A DNA stretch of 64,000 nucleotides from an uncultured Oscillospiraceae bacterium (GCA_944385475.1 CALWXJ010000043.1:1-64000), one strand, 5' to 3'. Positions 51,689 through 61,286 are shown, counted from the first letter of the stretch. Notes: generated by a model not told the origin, from the sequence alone. Translations and numbers: made by a program.

Positions 51689-54331
51689 ATGGCACATCCC
51701 TATCACGGGCTCAATGAACTGCGGGAGATGTTCCTGAGCTATTTTGAGAGCAAGGGGCACCTGCGCCTGCCCAGCTTTTCCCTGATCCCCCAGAACGACA
51801 AGTCCCTGCTGCTGATCAACAGCGGCATGGCCCCCATGAAGACCTGGTTCACCCGGGAGGAGGAGCCCCCCCGCAACCGGGTGACCACCTGCCAAAAGTG
51901 CATCCGCACCGGCGACATCGAAAATATCGGCAAGACCGACCGCCACGGCACCTATTTTGAGATGCTGGGCAACTTCTCCTTCGGGGACTATTTCAAAAAA
52001 GAGGCCATCGCCTTTTGCTGGGAGTTTTTGACGGACGTGGTGGGCCTGGAGAAGGACCGCCTCTATCCCTCCATCTACCTGGATGACGACGAGGCCTTTG
52101 AAATCTGGAACAAGGACATCGGCATCCCCGCCGACAGGATCTTCCGCTTCGGCAAGGAGGACAACTTCTGGGAGCACGGCGCCGGCCCCTGCGGCCCCTG
52201 CTCGGAGGTGTATTACGACCGGGGGGAGGAGCATGGCTGCGGCAAGCCCACCTGCACCGTGGGATGCGACTGCGACCGGTATATCGAGGTGTGGAACAAC
52301 GTCTTCTCCCAGTTCGTCAACGACGGAGAGGGCAACTACTCCGAGATGAAGAACAAGAACATCGACACGGGCATGGGCCTGGAGCGCCTGGCTTGCGTGT
52401 GCCAGAATGTGAACTCCCTTTTTGACGTGGACACCGTCATGAACATCACCAACAAGGTCAGCGAGATCACCGGCGGCCACTACGGCGAGAGCCACAAGAC
52501 CGACGTGAGCCTGCGGGTCATCACCGACCATATCCGGGCCTCGGTGATGATGATCTGCGACGGCGTGCTGCCCTCCAACGAGGGGCGGGGCTATGTGCTG
52601 CGCCGCCTGCTGCGCCGGGCCGCCCGCCACGGCAAGCTCCTGGGGATGGAGCGCCCCTTCCTCTATGAGGTGGTGGACACCGTGGTCCACGAAAACGAGT
52701 TCGCCTATCCCGACCTGCGGGAAAAGCAGGCCTATATCACCAAGGTCATCCGCACGGAGGAGGAGAACTTCGCCCGCACCATCGACGGGGGCATGAAGAT
52801 CTTCCAGGACCTCCTCTCCGCCCACAAGGCCCAGGGGGAGACGGTGTTCTCCGGCGCGGACGCCTTCAAGCTCTATGACACCTTCGGCTTCCCCATCGAC
52901 CTCACCGCCGAGATGGCGGAGGAGGCGGGCATGGAAGTGGACCGCAAGGGCTTTGACGAGATGATGGAGGCCCAGCGCGTCCGGGCCCGGAAGGCCCGGG
53001 AGGCCCTGGGAGACCTGGGCTGGGCCGGCATCGAGTTCGGCTCTGACATGCCCGCCACGGAGTTCGTGGGGTATGACCGCACCCAGGAGACCGGCAAGGT
53101 CCTGGCCATCGTGGTGGAAAACGAGCTGCAGCAGGAGATCGTCTCCGGCGCCGAGGCCACCGTGGTGCTGGACAAGACCCCCTTCTATGCCGAGATGGGC
53201 GGCCAGGTGGCTGACCACGGCACCCTCACCTGGGACCAGAGCGTGTTTGAAGTGCGGGACGTCCAGAAGAACAAGGGCGGCAAGTTCCTCCACGTGGGCA
53301 CTTTGAAAAGCGGCACGCTGTCCGTGGGCCAGACGGTCACCGCCTCCATCGACGTTCCCCGCCGCCGGGCCATCATGCGGGCCCACAGCGCCACCCACCT
53401 TCTGGACGCGGCGCTGAAGAAGGTCCTGGGGGACCACGTCCATCAGGCGGGCTCTTTGGTGGAGCCGGACCGGCTGCGCTTTGACTTCACCCACTTTGAG
53501 GCCATCACCCCCGATCAGCTCACCGCCATCGATCACATGATCAACGACGCCATCCTGGAGGGCATCCCCGTGACCACGGAGGTGCTGCCCATCGCCGAGG
53601 CCAAGAAGAAGGGCGCCGTGGCCATGTTCGGTGAAAAATACGGCGACATCGTCCGGGTGGTGGAAATGGGCGACTTCTCCATGGAATTTTGCGGCGGCAC
53701 CCACCTGGACAACACCGCCAAGGTGGGCACCTTCCGCATCAAGTCCGAGGGCTCCATCGCCTCCGGCGTGCGCCGGATCGAGGCCACTGTAGGCAAGCTG
53801 AGCCTGGAGACCATGAATCACAACCAGGAGCTTTTGTTCCAGGCGGCCCACATCCTGAAAACCACCCCCGGGGAGCTGGCCGCCAAGGCCCAGCAGCAGG
53901 TGGCGGAGCTGAAGGCCACCCGCCAGACCCTGGAGCAGTTCAAGGCGGAGGCCTCTTTGGGTGAGGCCCGTCAGTTCCTCATGTCCGCCAAGGACGTGGG
54001 GGGGCTGAAGGTGGTCACCGCCAACCGGGACGGGCTCAACGCCAACGAGCTGCGCCAGATGGGAGACTTCCTGCGGGATAAGTCCGCCGATGTGGTGGCG
54101 GTGCTCTCCTCTGTCAGCGACGGCAAGATCACCTTCCTGGCCGTGTGCGGCAAGGAGGCCGTGGCCAAGGGCGTCAAGGCCGGGGACCTGGTGAAGCATG
54201 TGTGCGCCATCTGCGGCGGAAAGGGCGGCGGCAAGCCCGACAGCGCCATGGGCGGCGGCAGCGATCTTTTAAAGCTGGACGACGCCCTGGCCAGCGTGGA
54301 CGACTTCGTCTCCGGAAAGCTGTCTCACTGA
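51689..54331 (+). CDS. alaS: alanyl-tRNA synthetase
   Basis: 880-aa class II synthetase. The N-terminal aminoacylation domain carries FFESKGH-like YFESKGHLRLPSFSL and GPCGPCSE; the editing domain has HSATHLLDAAL and CGGTHLDNTA zinc/deacylase ligands; the C-terminal DHHA1 region ends with ICGGKGGGKPDSAMGGG. Full length. AGGAGG precedes ATG 51689. Regulated by the T-box just upstream. Confidence 0.98.
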   Translation: MAHPYHGLNELREMFLSYFESKGHLRLPSFSLIPQNDKSLLLINSGMAPMKTWFTREEEPPRNRVTTCQKCIRTGDIENIGKTDRHGTYFEMLGNFSFGDYFKKEAIAFCWEFLTDVVGLEKDRLYPSIYLDDDEAFEIWNKDIGIPADRIFRFGKEDNFWEHGAGPCGPCSEVYYDRGEEHGCGKPTCTVGCDCDRYIEVWNNVFSQFVNDGEGNYSEMKNKNIDTGMGLERLACVCQNVNSLFDVDTVMNITNKVSEITGGHYGESHKTDVSLRVITDHIRASVMMICDGVLPSNEGRGYVLRRLLRRAARHGKLLGMERPFLYEVVDTVVHENEFAYPDLREKQAYITKVIRTEEENFARTIDGGMKIFQDLLSAHKAQGETVFSGADAFKLYDTFGFPIDLTAEMAEEAGMEVDRKGFDEMMEAQRVRARKAREALGDLGWAGIEFGSDMPATEFVGYDRTQETGKVLAIVVENELQQEIVSGAEATVVLDKTPFYAEMGGQVADHGTLTWDQSVFEVRDVQKNKGGKFLHVGTLKSGTLSVGQTVTASIDVPRRRAIMRAHSATHLLDAALKKVLGDHVHQAGSLVEPDRLRFDFTHFEAITPDQLTAIDHMINDAILEGIPVTTEVLPIAEAKKKGAVAMFGEKYGDIVRVVEMGDFSMEFCGGTHLDNTAKVGTFRIKSEGSIASGVRRIEATVGKLSLETMNHNQELLFQAAHILKTTPGELAAKAQQQVAELKATRQTLEQFKAEASLGEARQFLMSAKDVGGLKVVTANRDGLNANELRQMGDFLRDKSADVVAVLSSVSDGKITFLAVCGKEAVAKGVKAGDLVKHVCAICGGKGGGKPDSAMGGGSDLLKLDDALASVDDFVSGKLSH

Positions 54332-54359
54332 TCCCCGCCTCCGGGGCAGCCCCACGGCC

Positions 54360-54388
54360 TTGACCCATGCCCCGGAGCCGTTTATCAT
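54360..54388 (+). promoter_or_regulatory. sigma-70 promoter of the HIT gene
   Basis: TTGACC (54360-54365), 17-bp spacer, TATCAT (54383-54388). Confidence 0.6.
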
Positions 54389-54424
54389 GAAACCATCAAA
54401 CCAAACGAAAAGGAGGGACCAACC

Positions 54425-54763
54425 ATGTCTGATTGCCTGTTTTGTAAAATCATTGCCGGCGAGATCCCCAGCAACAAGGTCTATGAGGATGCGGTGTGCT
54501 ATGCCTTTTATGACATCGATCCCCAGGCGCCCACCCATTTTCTGGTGGTGCCCAAGACCCATATCGCCTCCGTATCCCAGGTGACGGAGGAAAACAGCCA
54601 GGATGTGGGGCACATCTTCGCCGTCATCGCCCGTCTGGCAAAGGAGCTGGGATTGGAGAGCTACCGGGTGGTATCCAACATCGGGGAGCAGGCGGGGCAG
54701 AGCGTACCCCATCTGCATTTCCACGTGCTCTCCGGCCGGGATATGACCTGGCCTCCGGGCTGA
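54425..54763 (+). CDS. HIT-family nucleotide hydrolase (HinT-like)
   Basis: 112 aa. CLFCKIIAGEIPS start and the catalytic triad motif HLHFHVLSG (HxHxH) of histidine-triad proteins; hydrolyses purine nucleoside phosphoramidates such as AMP-lysine in HinT. The two N-terminal Cys of the CxxC type may bind zinc. AGGAGGGACC upstream. A hairpin (54810-54839) follows. Confidence 0.95.
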   Translation: MSDCLFCKIIAGEIPSNKVYEDAVCYAFYDIDPQAPTHFLVVPKTHIASVSQVTEENSQDVGHIFAVIARLAKELGLESYRVVSNIGEQAGQSVPHLHFHVLSGRDMTWPPG

Positions 54764-54861
54764 GGGCCCCATTTCCCCTGCGGGGGGAAACATCCGTTTT
54801 TTCTCCTCTGTGAGCAGCGCCGATCACGGCGCTGCTCACAGTGCTTTCCCCAGCAAAAGTG

Positions 54862-54905
54862 AACCATTTGGTTTCTTTTTTCCCAGAAAAGCTAACCAAA
54901 TGGTA
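54862..54905 (+). promoter_or_regulatory. candidate operator: two ACCA-N2-TGGT sites
   Basis: AACCATTTGGTT (54862-54873) and AACCAAATGGTA (54894-54905), reverse complements in the core and 32 bp apart, about three helical turns, upstream of the XRE gene. Confidence 0.5.
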
Positions 54906-54927
54906 CTCTCATCATGAGGTGATGGCC

Positions 54928-55158
54928 ATGTATTTAAGGCGCGTTTACGACCTGCGGGAGGACCACGACCTGACCCAGAAGACGGTGGCGGCGTATCTGG
55001 GGATCCAGCCCAATGTCTACCGCCGCTATGAAAAGGGGCTGCGGGACTTCCCCCTTTCCGCGGTGATGCGTCTTGCGGCGTATTACCACGTCAGCACCGA
55101 CTATCTCCTGGAGCTGACGGACGACCCCACGCCTCCTCCGCCCTGCAAAACCCCATGA
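54928..55158 (+). CDS. XRE-family regulator (small)
   Basis: 76 aa from ATG 54928 (GAGGTG 7 nt upstream; ATG 54922 is nearly equivalent). The whole protein is one Cro/C1 helix-turn-helix: LRRVYDLREDHDLTQKTVAA, IQPNVYRRYEKGLRDFPLSA, then YYHVSTDYLLELTDD. Its stop overlaps comEC. The ACCA-TGGT sites just upstream suggest autoregulation and perhaps control of comEC. Confidence 0.85.
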   Translation: MYLRRVYDLREDHDLTQKTVAAYLGIQPNVYRRYEKGLRDFPLSAVMRLAAYYHVSTDYLLELTDDPTPPPPCKTP

Positions 55159-57392
55159 GAGTCCTGGCCACCTTCGCCGGGGCCTTTTCCCTGGGGATCT
55201 TTTTGTCGGAGTATCTGCTGCCGGGGGGATTCTTGCTGCCGGCGGCCTGGATCGCGTTTGCCCTGGCGGCTGCGGCGCTGCTTCTCCCTGCCTCCAAACG
55301 GCGGCGGGCGATACTGGGGCTGACGGCGCTGTCCCTGGCCCTGGGATATGACGTACTCTATCACCGCCAGGTGGTGGGGCCCATGACCGCCCTGAGCGGG
55401 CAGGAAGTGGCCGTCACCATGACGCTGCAGGAGTTTGCCCAGCCCAGCGATTACGGCGCCAGGGTCACCGTCCGCCTGCCGGGGTACTGGGGCAAGGCGG
55501 TGTACTACGGGGGAGAGGAGCTGCTGAGCCTCTCCCCCGGCCAGACCGTCCGGGACACCGTCTTGCTGCAGGATGCCAGAAAGATCCGGGAGGATACCAT
55601 CACCACCTTCACCTCCAAAGGGGTCTTTTTGCTGGCCTATTCCCGGGGCGAGACGGCGGTGGGGCCCGGCAGTGCCGCCTCGCCCCGCTGGTGGGCCCTG
55701 AAGGTGGGGGCGGCCATGCGCCGGTGCATGGCAGGTATGGTCTCCGGGGACCCCGGGGGCTTTCTCACCGGCATCCTGACCGGGGACAAGTCCGGTCTCT
55801 CCCTCCAGGCCTCGGTGGATCTGGAGGAGGCGGGGCTTACCCACATCCTGGCGGTGTCCGGCATGCACTGCGGCTTTTTGTTGGCGATGGTGATGATGCT
55901 GCTGGGCCGGCACCGCCGCCCGCTGGTGGCCCTGTGCACCATTCCCCTTCTGATCTTCTACGCCCTTCTCACCGGAGGCAGCCCCTCGGTGCTTCGGGCC
56001 TCCATGATGCTGACGCTGTTTCTTCTGGCGCCCCTGCTGCGCCGGGACAGCGACGGGCCCACCGCCCTGGCCGCGGCGCTGATGGCCATTTTACTGGGAA
56101 ATCCCTGCGCCATCGCCTCCATCAGTCTCCAGCTCTCTTTCGGCGCCATGGCGGGCATCTTGTTCCTCACGCCCCGGCTCCACCGCCTGCTGGAGGGGAA
56201 GACGCCCCGCCCCAAGGCCTTGCAGGTGGTGGAGGCCAGCTTCTGCGCCACCATGGGCGCCCTGGCATTCACCCTGCCCCTTTGCGCCTACTACTTCGGC
56301 TCGTTGGTGCTGGTCTCCCCCTTGAGCAATCTCCTCTGCCTCTGGGCCACCAGCGCCGCTTTCGTCCTGGGAATGGCGGCCCTGGGATTGTGCCTTGTCT
56401 GCCCGCCTTTGGGGGCACTGGTGGCGGTGATGGCCGCCGTCCTTTCCCGGTATGTGCTCCTGGCGGCCCACGCCATGGCCCGTCTGCCCTTTCACGCCCT
56501 TTCCTTCGCGGCGCCGGATCTGAAATACGCCCTGCTCTTTGTCTATGGGCTCTTTGCCGCGGCGGCCCTTTGTCCCGGCAGGCGGCGCAAATACGCCGTG
56601 GCCGCCGGACTGTGCGCCCTCTGCCTGTTCTGGGCAAACGCCCTGGGCAGCCTTCGCTGGGGCGGGACCCTCACCGCCCAGGTGCTGAATGTGGGACAGG
56701 GCCAGTCGGTGCTGCTGTCCTCCCACGGGGCGTATGCCCTGGTGGACTGCGGAAGCGCCAACAGCTACCAGGATCCCGGCGCCACTGCCGCCGACCACCT
56801 GCAATCCCTTGGCTGCCGCCGCCTGGACTATCTCATTTTGACCCATTATGACGCCGATCACATCAACGGCATGGAGATGCTCCTCTCCCGCATGGAGGTG
56901 GAGCGGCTCCTTCTGCCACGGGAGACGGAGGAGGCGGCAAAGCGGGAGGAGGCCATCTCCCTGGCCCGGTCCTTCGGCGTGACGGTGGAGGCAGTGGATA
57001 CCCCCAGGTCCCTTTCCCTGGGAGAGGCGTCCTTGTCCATCTTCCCGCCTGTGGGCGGCACTTCCGACAACGAGTTGTGCCTGAGTGTCCTGGCGGACGC
57101 CGGGGAGAACCAGCTGCTCATCACCGGTGATCTGGACAGCGCCGGAGAAGCCGCCCTTTTGCGCTCCTATGACCTGCCGGAGGTGGAGGTGCTGGTGGCG
57201 GGGCACCACGGCTCCCGCACCTCCACTTCCCAGGCCCTGCTGGACGCCCTCCAGCCCCAGGTGGTGTGCATCAGCGTGGGCTCCAACAGCTATGGCCACC
57301 CCACGGAGGAAATGCTCCGGCGGGTGGGCTTGGCCGGCTGCGCCGTCTACCGCACGGATCTGCAGGGCACCATCACCCTATCACTGAACTGA
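55155..57392 (+). CDS. comEC: competence protein ComEC/Rec2
   Basis: 745-aa membrane DNA-uptake channel. N-terminal DUF4131/OB part (about 1-190), the central Competence domain with several helices (TGILTGDKSGLS, AVSGMHCGFLLAMV, GGSPSVLRASMM), and a C-terminal MBL domain (LNVGQGQSVLL, LTHYDADHINGM, GHHGSRTS). It moves single-stranded DNA into the cytosol; the MBL may be a nuclease. Overlaps the XRE gene by 4 bp. No comEA or pilus genes are in the window. Confidence 0.92.
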   Translation: MRVLATFAGAFSLGIFLSEYLLPGGFLLPAAWIAFALAAAALLLPASKRRRAILGLTALSLALGYDVLYHRQVVGPMTALSGQEVAVTMTLQEFAQPSDYGARVTVRLPGYWGKAVYYGGEELLSLSPGQTVRDTVLLQDARKIREDTITTFTSKGVFLLAYSRGETAVGPGSAASPRWWALKVGAAMRRCMAGMVSGDPGGFLTGILTGDKSGLSLQASVDLEEAGLTHILAVSGMHCGFLLAMVMMLLGRHRRPLVALCTIPLLIFYALLTGGSPSVLRASMMLTLFLLAPLLRRDSDGPTALAAALMAILLGNPCAIASISLQLSFGAMAGILFLTPRLHRLLEGKTPRPKALQVVEASFCATMGALAFTLPLCAYYFGSLVLVSPLSNLLCLWATSAAFVLGMAALGLCLVCPPLGALVAVMAAVLSRYVLLAAHAMARLPFHALSFAAPDLKYALLFVYGLFAAAALCPGRRRKYAVAAGLCALCLFWANALGSLRWGGTLTAQVLNVGQGQSVLLSSHGAYALVDCGSANSYQDPGATAADHLQSLGCRRLDYLILTHYDADHINGMEMLLSRMEVERLLLPRETEEAAKREEAISLARSFGVTVEAVDTPRSLSLGEASLSIFPPVGGTSDNELCLSVLADAGENQLLITGDLDSAGEAALLRSYDLPEVEVLVAGHHGSRTSTSQALLDALQPQVVCISVGSNSYGHPTEEMLRRVGLAGCAVYRTDLQGTITLSLN

Positions 57393-57402
57393 GGAGGCCC
57401 CT

Positions 57403-58452
57403 ATGGCACCATCCAAAAAAACCAACCGCAGCGCCGCCCTGGAATCCCTGAAGCAAGACCTGAAAAACGGCACGGTGGGGCAGGCGTACCTCTTTTACGG
57501 GGAGGAGACGTATCTTCGGGAACACTATCTCTCTGCCCTGCGGACGGCCCTGGTCCCCCCGGCCTTCTCCGCCTTCAACTATCACCAGCTGGAGGGCCGC
57601 GGCCTGACCATGCAGGCCCTGGAAGAGGCGGTGGAGGCCATGCCCATGATGGCGGAGCGGACGCTGGTGGTGGTGACGGACTGGGATCTCTTCGCCCTGC
57701 CGGAGCCCCAGCGCCAGGCCCTCATCTCCCTGCTGGAGGACATGCCCCCCTATTGCTGCCTGGTCTTTGTCTACGACACGGTGGCCTACCAGCCCAACCG
57801 CACCATGAAGCGCCTGATGAAGGCCATCTCCCAATACGTGGCGGTGGTGGAGTTCCAGCCGGCGGAGCGGGACGACCTGCTGCGCTGGGTGGGGCGGCAC
57901 TTCCGCTCCCTGCACAAGGAGATCGACCGGGCCACGGCGGAGCATCTCATCTTCACCTGCGGAGACCTGATGACGGGCCTGGTGCCGGAGATCTCCAAGA
58001 TCGCCGCCTACGCCAAGGGTCCCTCCATCACCCGGCAGGATATCGACGCGGTGGCGGACCCCGTCCTCTCTGCCAGGGTCTTCCACCTTACCGACGCCGT
58101 GATCCAGGGGGACCACGACCGCTCCGCCGCCCTCCTGGCGGACCTTTTGAAGCAGCAGCAAGAGCCCATCTTGCTCCTGGCGGCCCTGGGATCCCAGCTG
58201 CGCAAGCTCTACACCGCCTGCCTGGCCCTGCGGGACGGGCGGGGAAGGGACTGGCTGACGGACCTGTGGGGCATGAAATCCGACTACCAGGCCAAACTCC
58301 TGCTCTCCGCCGCCCGGCGCACCACCGTGGAGTGGTGCGCGGACGCCGTGACCCAGTGCCAGCGGCTGGACCTGCGGATGAAAAGCGAGGCGGGCCTGGA
58401 TCCCCAGGGGGAGCTGAAGCTGCTGCTGGCAAGATTGGAGGCCCGGCAATGA
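57403..58452 (+). CDS. holA: DNA polymerase III delta subunit
   Basis: 349 aa. Starts QAYLFYGEETYLREHYLSAL; clamp-loader delta fold with AAA-like domains I-II and C-terminal collar. Delta opens the beta clamp. The position after comEC is the typical Firmicutes order. GAGGAGG precedes ATG 57403; its stop overlaps the rnmV start (ATGA). Confidence 0.92.
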   Translation: MAPSKKTNRSAALESLKQDLKNGTVGQAYLFYGEETYLREHYLSALRTALVPPAFSAFNYHQLEGRGLTMQALEEAVEAMPMMAERTLVVVTDWDLFALPEPQRQALISLLEDMPPYCCLVFVYDTVAYQPNRTMKRLMKAISQYVAVVEFQPAERDDLLRWVGRHFRSLHKEIDRATAEHLIFTCGDLMTGLVPEISKIAAYAKGPSITRQDIDAVADPVLSARVFHLTDAVIQGDHDRSAALLADLLKQQQEPILLLAALGSQLRKLYTACLALRDGRGRDWLTDLWGMKSDYQAKLLLSAARRTTVEWCADAVTQCQRLDLRMKSEAGLDPQGELKLLLARLEARQ

Positions 58453-59060
58453 CCCGCCGGAAACTGCGGGAGGTGGTGGTGGTAGAGGGGCGGTATGACA
58501 AAAACACCCTCTCCCAAGTGGTGGACGCCACCATCGTCACCCTGGAGGGGTTCTCCGTCTTTCACAACCAGGAAAAGCTGCAGCTTCTGCGGCGCCTGGG
58601 GCAGCAGCGGGGTCTCATCGTGCTGACGGACAGCGACGGCGCCGGCTTCCTCCTGCGGAATTTTCTCAAGGGGGCGCTGCCCCCGGGGCAGGTGAAGCAC
58701 GCCTATATCCCCGACGTGGCCGGGAAGGAGCGCCGCAAGCGCCGCCCCGGCAAGGAGGGAAAGCTGGGGGTGGAGGGCATGTCCCCCCAGGTGCTGCTCC
58801 AGGCCCTGGAGCGCTGCGGGGCCACCTTTTTGGATGAGGACGCCCCCTCTCCCCAGGGGGGCGCCCCCCTCACCAAGGCGGATCTTTTCTCCCTGGGGCT
58901 CTCCGGCGGCAGCGACAGCGCCCTGCGGCGCCAGGCGCTGCTGCGGCGGCTGGACCTGCCGGAGCACCTGACGACCAACGCCATGCTGGAGGTTTTGAAC
59001 CTCCTCTATGGCCGGGAGGCGTTTTTTCAATGGTGGAAGGAGGAGTTCCCCTCTTCATGA
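58449..59060 (+). CDS. rnmV: ribonuclease M5
   Basis: 203 aa. An N-terminal Toprim domain with the catalytic Glu in VVVEGRYDKN and DxD in LTDSDGAG; the C-terminal DUF4093 part ends the protein. RNase M5 matures 5S rRNA in low-GC Gram-positives. ATG 58449 overlaps the holA stop. The end lies inside its own terminator stem. Confidence 0.92.
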   Translation: MTRRKLREVVVVEGRYDKNTLSQVVDATIVTLEGFSVFHNQEKLQLLRRLGQQRGLIVLTDSDGAGFLLRNFLKGALPPGQVKHAYIPDVAGKERRKRRPGKEGKLGVEGMSPQVLLQALERCGATFLDEDAPSPQGGAPLTKADLFSLGLSGGSDSALRRQALLRRLDLPEHLTTNAMLEVLNLLYGREAFFQWWKEEFPSS

Positions 59061-59078
59061 GGGGCTCCTCCTCTTTTT
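59041..59078 (+). terminator. terminator of the comEC-holA-rnmV operon
   Basis: Imperfect stem AGGAG..CCCCTC/GAGGGG..CTCCT with a T-rich tail (TCTTTTT). It overlaps the rnmV stop codon. Confidence 0.8.
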
Positions 59079-59095
59079 CTGCAGATTCGACAAAT

Positions 59096-59124
59096 TTCAA
59101 CACCCTTTTTCCCGATAATATGCT
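59096..59124 (+). promoter_or_regulatory. probable promoter of the DUF6514-like gene
   Basis: TTCAAC (59096-59101), 17-bp spacer, TATGCT (59119-59124). Confidence 0.5.
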
Positions 59125-59183
59125 ATGGTAATGCAATCAGTCACCTTGAAATCTGCATATGCGCAACGGAGGGGAGAGACGAC

Positions 59184-59432
59184 ATGCGCACGCTGTTTGC
59201 GGGACATTCTGCCCACTGGGGGCAGATCTTGTCTTACTATGTTCTTGTGGAAGATCTGGGAGAGCGGGAAAAATCATACGGTGTGGAAGTCCGCCTGCAG
59301 GAGGAGTGCTGCCGCCTTGCAGGCCTCACCTCCCACCGGGGCCGCATCGAGACCTTGATGGAGGCGCTGATCCGCCATGATGTCACGCCGGTGGCCCTGC
59401 GGGACGTGGTGGAGGACTGGCTGCTGCTGTGA
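59184..59432 (+). CDS. small DUF6514-like protein
   Basis: 82 aa: ILSYYVLVEDLGEREKSYGVEV, two Cys (EECCRLAGLT), and LMEALIRHDVTPVALRDVVEDWL. This matches a short conserved Clostridia family (DUF6514) of unknown function. GGAGGGGAG lies upstream of ATG 59184. Soluble. Confidence 0.75.
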   Translation: MRTLFAGHSAHWGQILSYYVLVEDLGEREKSYGVEVRLQEECCRLAGLTSHRGRIETLMEALIRHDVTPVALRDVVEDWLLL

Positions 59433-59444
59433 CGCCGGTTTCCC

Positions 59445-59472
59445 TTGCTTTTTTCGCCGGAATCTGTATAAT
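59445..59472 (+). promoter_or_regulatory. sigma-70 promoter of glnS
   Basis: TTGCTT (59445-59450), 16-bp spacer, TATAAT (59467-59472). Confidence 0.7.
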
Positions 59473-59517
59473 GTGTGGTATATTCTGCAACATCTGTACG
59501 GAAGGATGAGAGACATC

Positions 59518-61248
59518 ATGGCTGAGGAACGGAACATCCCGGCGGAAGAGACGGCTGAGAGCCGCAACTTTATCCACGCCTTTATCGAGGAGGACATCGC
59601 CCCCGGCGGGCAATTCGCGGGCATGCAGGTGCACACCCGGTTTCCCCCGGAGCCCAACGGCTATTTGCATATCGGCCACTGCAAGGCCCTGACCATCGAC
59701 TTCGGCACCGCGGAGAGATTCGGGGGGCTTTGCAATCTGCGCTTTGACGACACCAACCCCGCCAAGGAGGACACGGAATTCGTGGACGCCATCCAGGAGG
59801 ACATCCACTGGCTGGGGTTTGACTGGGGGGACCGGCTGTACTACGGCTCGGACTACTTTGAAAAGACCTATGAGCTGGCAGTGGGCCTGATCAAAAAGGG
59901 CCTTGCCTATGTCTGCGAGCTCAGCCCTGAGGAGTTCCGGGAGTACCGGGGCAGCATCGGCGTGCCTGCCCGCAGCCCCTGGCGGGACCGCCCCATTGAG
60001 GAGAGCCTGGACCTCTTTGCCCGGATGAAAAACGGCGAGTTCCCCGAGGGGAAGTATACCCTCCGGGCCAAGATCGACCTCAGCAGCGGCAACTTCAACA
60101 TGCGGGACCCTGTCATCTACCGCATCCGCTATATCGAGCACCACCGCCAGGGCACCAAGTGGTGCATCTTCCCCATGTACGACTTCGCCCACCCCATCCA
60201 GGACGCCCTGGAGGGCATCACCCACTCCCTGTGCTCTTTGGAGTATGAGGCCCACCGTCCCCTTTACAACTGGGTCATCGCCAACACGGACGTGCCCTGC
60301 CACCCCCGGCAGATCGAATTCGCCCGGCTGGGCATCAACTACACCGTCATGTCCAAGCGCAAGCTCCGCCGCCTGGTGGAGGAGGGGCGGGTCTCCGGCT
60401 GGGACGATCCCCGGATGCCCACGTTGTGCGGCCTGCGCCGCCGGGGCTACACCAGCCGCTCCATCCGCAATTTCTGCGACCGCATCGGCGTTTCCAAGGC
60501 GGACTCCACCGTGGACTTCGCCTTTTTGGAGCACTGCCTCCGGGAGGACCTCAACGACACCGCCAGCCGGGTGATGGCGGTGCTGCACCCGGTGAAGCTC
60601 ACCATCACCAACTACCCCCAGGACAAGCACGAGACCTTCGAGGTGGAACATAACCCCAACCACCCGGAGGAGGGCAGCCGCCCCGTCTCCTTCTCCCGGG
60701 AGCTGTGGGTGGAGGCGGAGGACTTTCTGGAGACGCCGGTGCCCAAGTACAAGCGCCTCTTCCCCGGCGGCCCCGAGTGCCGGCTGAAGGGGGCCTACCT
60801 CATCACCTGCACCGGCTGCGTCAAGGACGCGTCGGGCAATGTCACGGAGATCCTGGCCACCTATGACCCCGACAGCCGGGGGGGCGACCCCGCCGACGGC
60901 CGCAAGGTCAAGGGGGCGACCCTCCACTGGGTGGATGCCGCCACCGCCATCGACGCGGAGGTGCGGCTCTACGACTCCCTGTTCACCGACCCCGATCCCG
61001 ACGGACCGGACAAGGATTTTATGGACTGCCTGAACCCCAACTCCCTGCGGGTGCTGACCTGCTGCAAGGTGGAGCAGTCCCTGCGGGAGCGCGCCGCCGC
61101 ATACGACCGCACGGAAAAGCAGGGCAAGACCGCCCCCTCCTTCCAGTTCATGCGCCTTGGCTACTTCTGCCTGGACAGCAAGGACTCCTCCGGGGAGCAC
61201 CCGGTATTCAACCGCAGCGTCAGCTTGAAAGACGGCTTTAAAAAATGA
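59518..61248 (+). CDS. glnS: glutaminyl-tRNA synthetase
   Basis: 576-aa class I synthetase. HIGH motif PPEPNGYLHIGHCKAL (about residues 42-57), LRFDDTNP, and KMSKS-like VMSKRKLR; GlnRS-type anticodon-binding beta barrels at the C-terminus (RVMAVLHPVKLTI, SFSRELWVEAEDF, LRVLTCCKVE). Its presence shows direct Gln-tRNA(Gln) charging, which many Firmicutes lack. ATG 59518 was preferred over 59506, which is too close to GGAAGG. Confidence 0.95.
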   Translation: MAEERNIPAEETAESRNFIHAFIEEDIAPGGQFAGMQVHTRFPPEPNGYLHIGHCKALTIDFGTAERFGGLCNLRFDDTNPAKEDTEFVDAIQEDIHWLGFDWGDRLYYGSDYFEKTYELAVGLIKKGLAYVCELSPEEFREYRGSIGVPARSPWRDRPIEESLDLFARMKNGEFPEGKYTLRAKIDLSSGNFNMRDPVIYRIRYIEHHRQGTKWCIFPMYDFAHPIQDALEGITHSLCSLEYEAHRPLYNWVIANTDVPCHPRQIEFARLGINYTVMSKRKLRRLVEEGRVSGWDDPRMPTLCGLRRRGYTSRSIRNFCDRIGVSKADSTVDFAFLEHCLREDLNDTASRVMAVLHPVKLTITNYPQDKHETFEVEHNPNHPEEGSRPVSFSRELWVEAEDFLETPVPKYKRLFPGGPECRLKGAYLITCTGCVKDASGNVTEILATYDPDSRGGDPADGRKVKGATLHWVDAATAIDAEVRLYDSLFTDPDPDGPDKDFMDCLNPNSLRVLTCCKVEQSLRERAAAYDRTEKQGKTAPSFQFMRLGYFCLDSKDSSGEHPVFNRSVSLKDGFKK

Positions 61249-61254
61249 TCCCCT

Positions 61255-61286
61255 TTGCCCCCTGCCTCAGGCGGGGGGCAATTTTT
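61255..61286 (+). terminator. terminator after glnS
   Basis: 12-bp stem TTGCCCCCTGCC/GGCGGGGGGCAA with one mismatch, then TTTTT. Confidence 0.85.

Noticed and set aside
51617..54199. 860-codon open frame antisense to alaS
   Set aside because: The opposite strand encodes a full alaS; such long antisense frames are expected from GC-rich third codon positions. The translation is His/Gly/Val-rich without any family match.
57753..58448. Long N-terminal extension of RNase M5 within holA
   Set aside because: It is out of frame with holA and composition-driven; ATG 58449 gives the normal family start and overlaps the holA stop.
59383..61200. 605-codon open frame antisense to glnS
   Set aside because: glnS is certain on the plus strand; this is a composition shadow.
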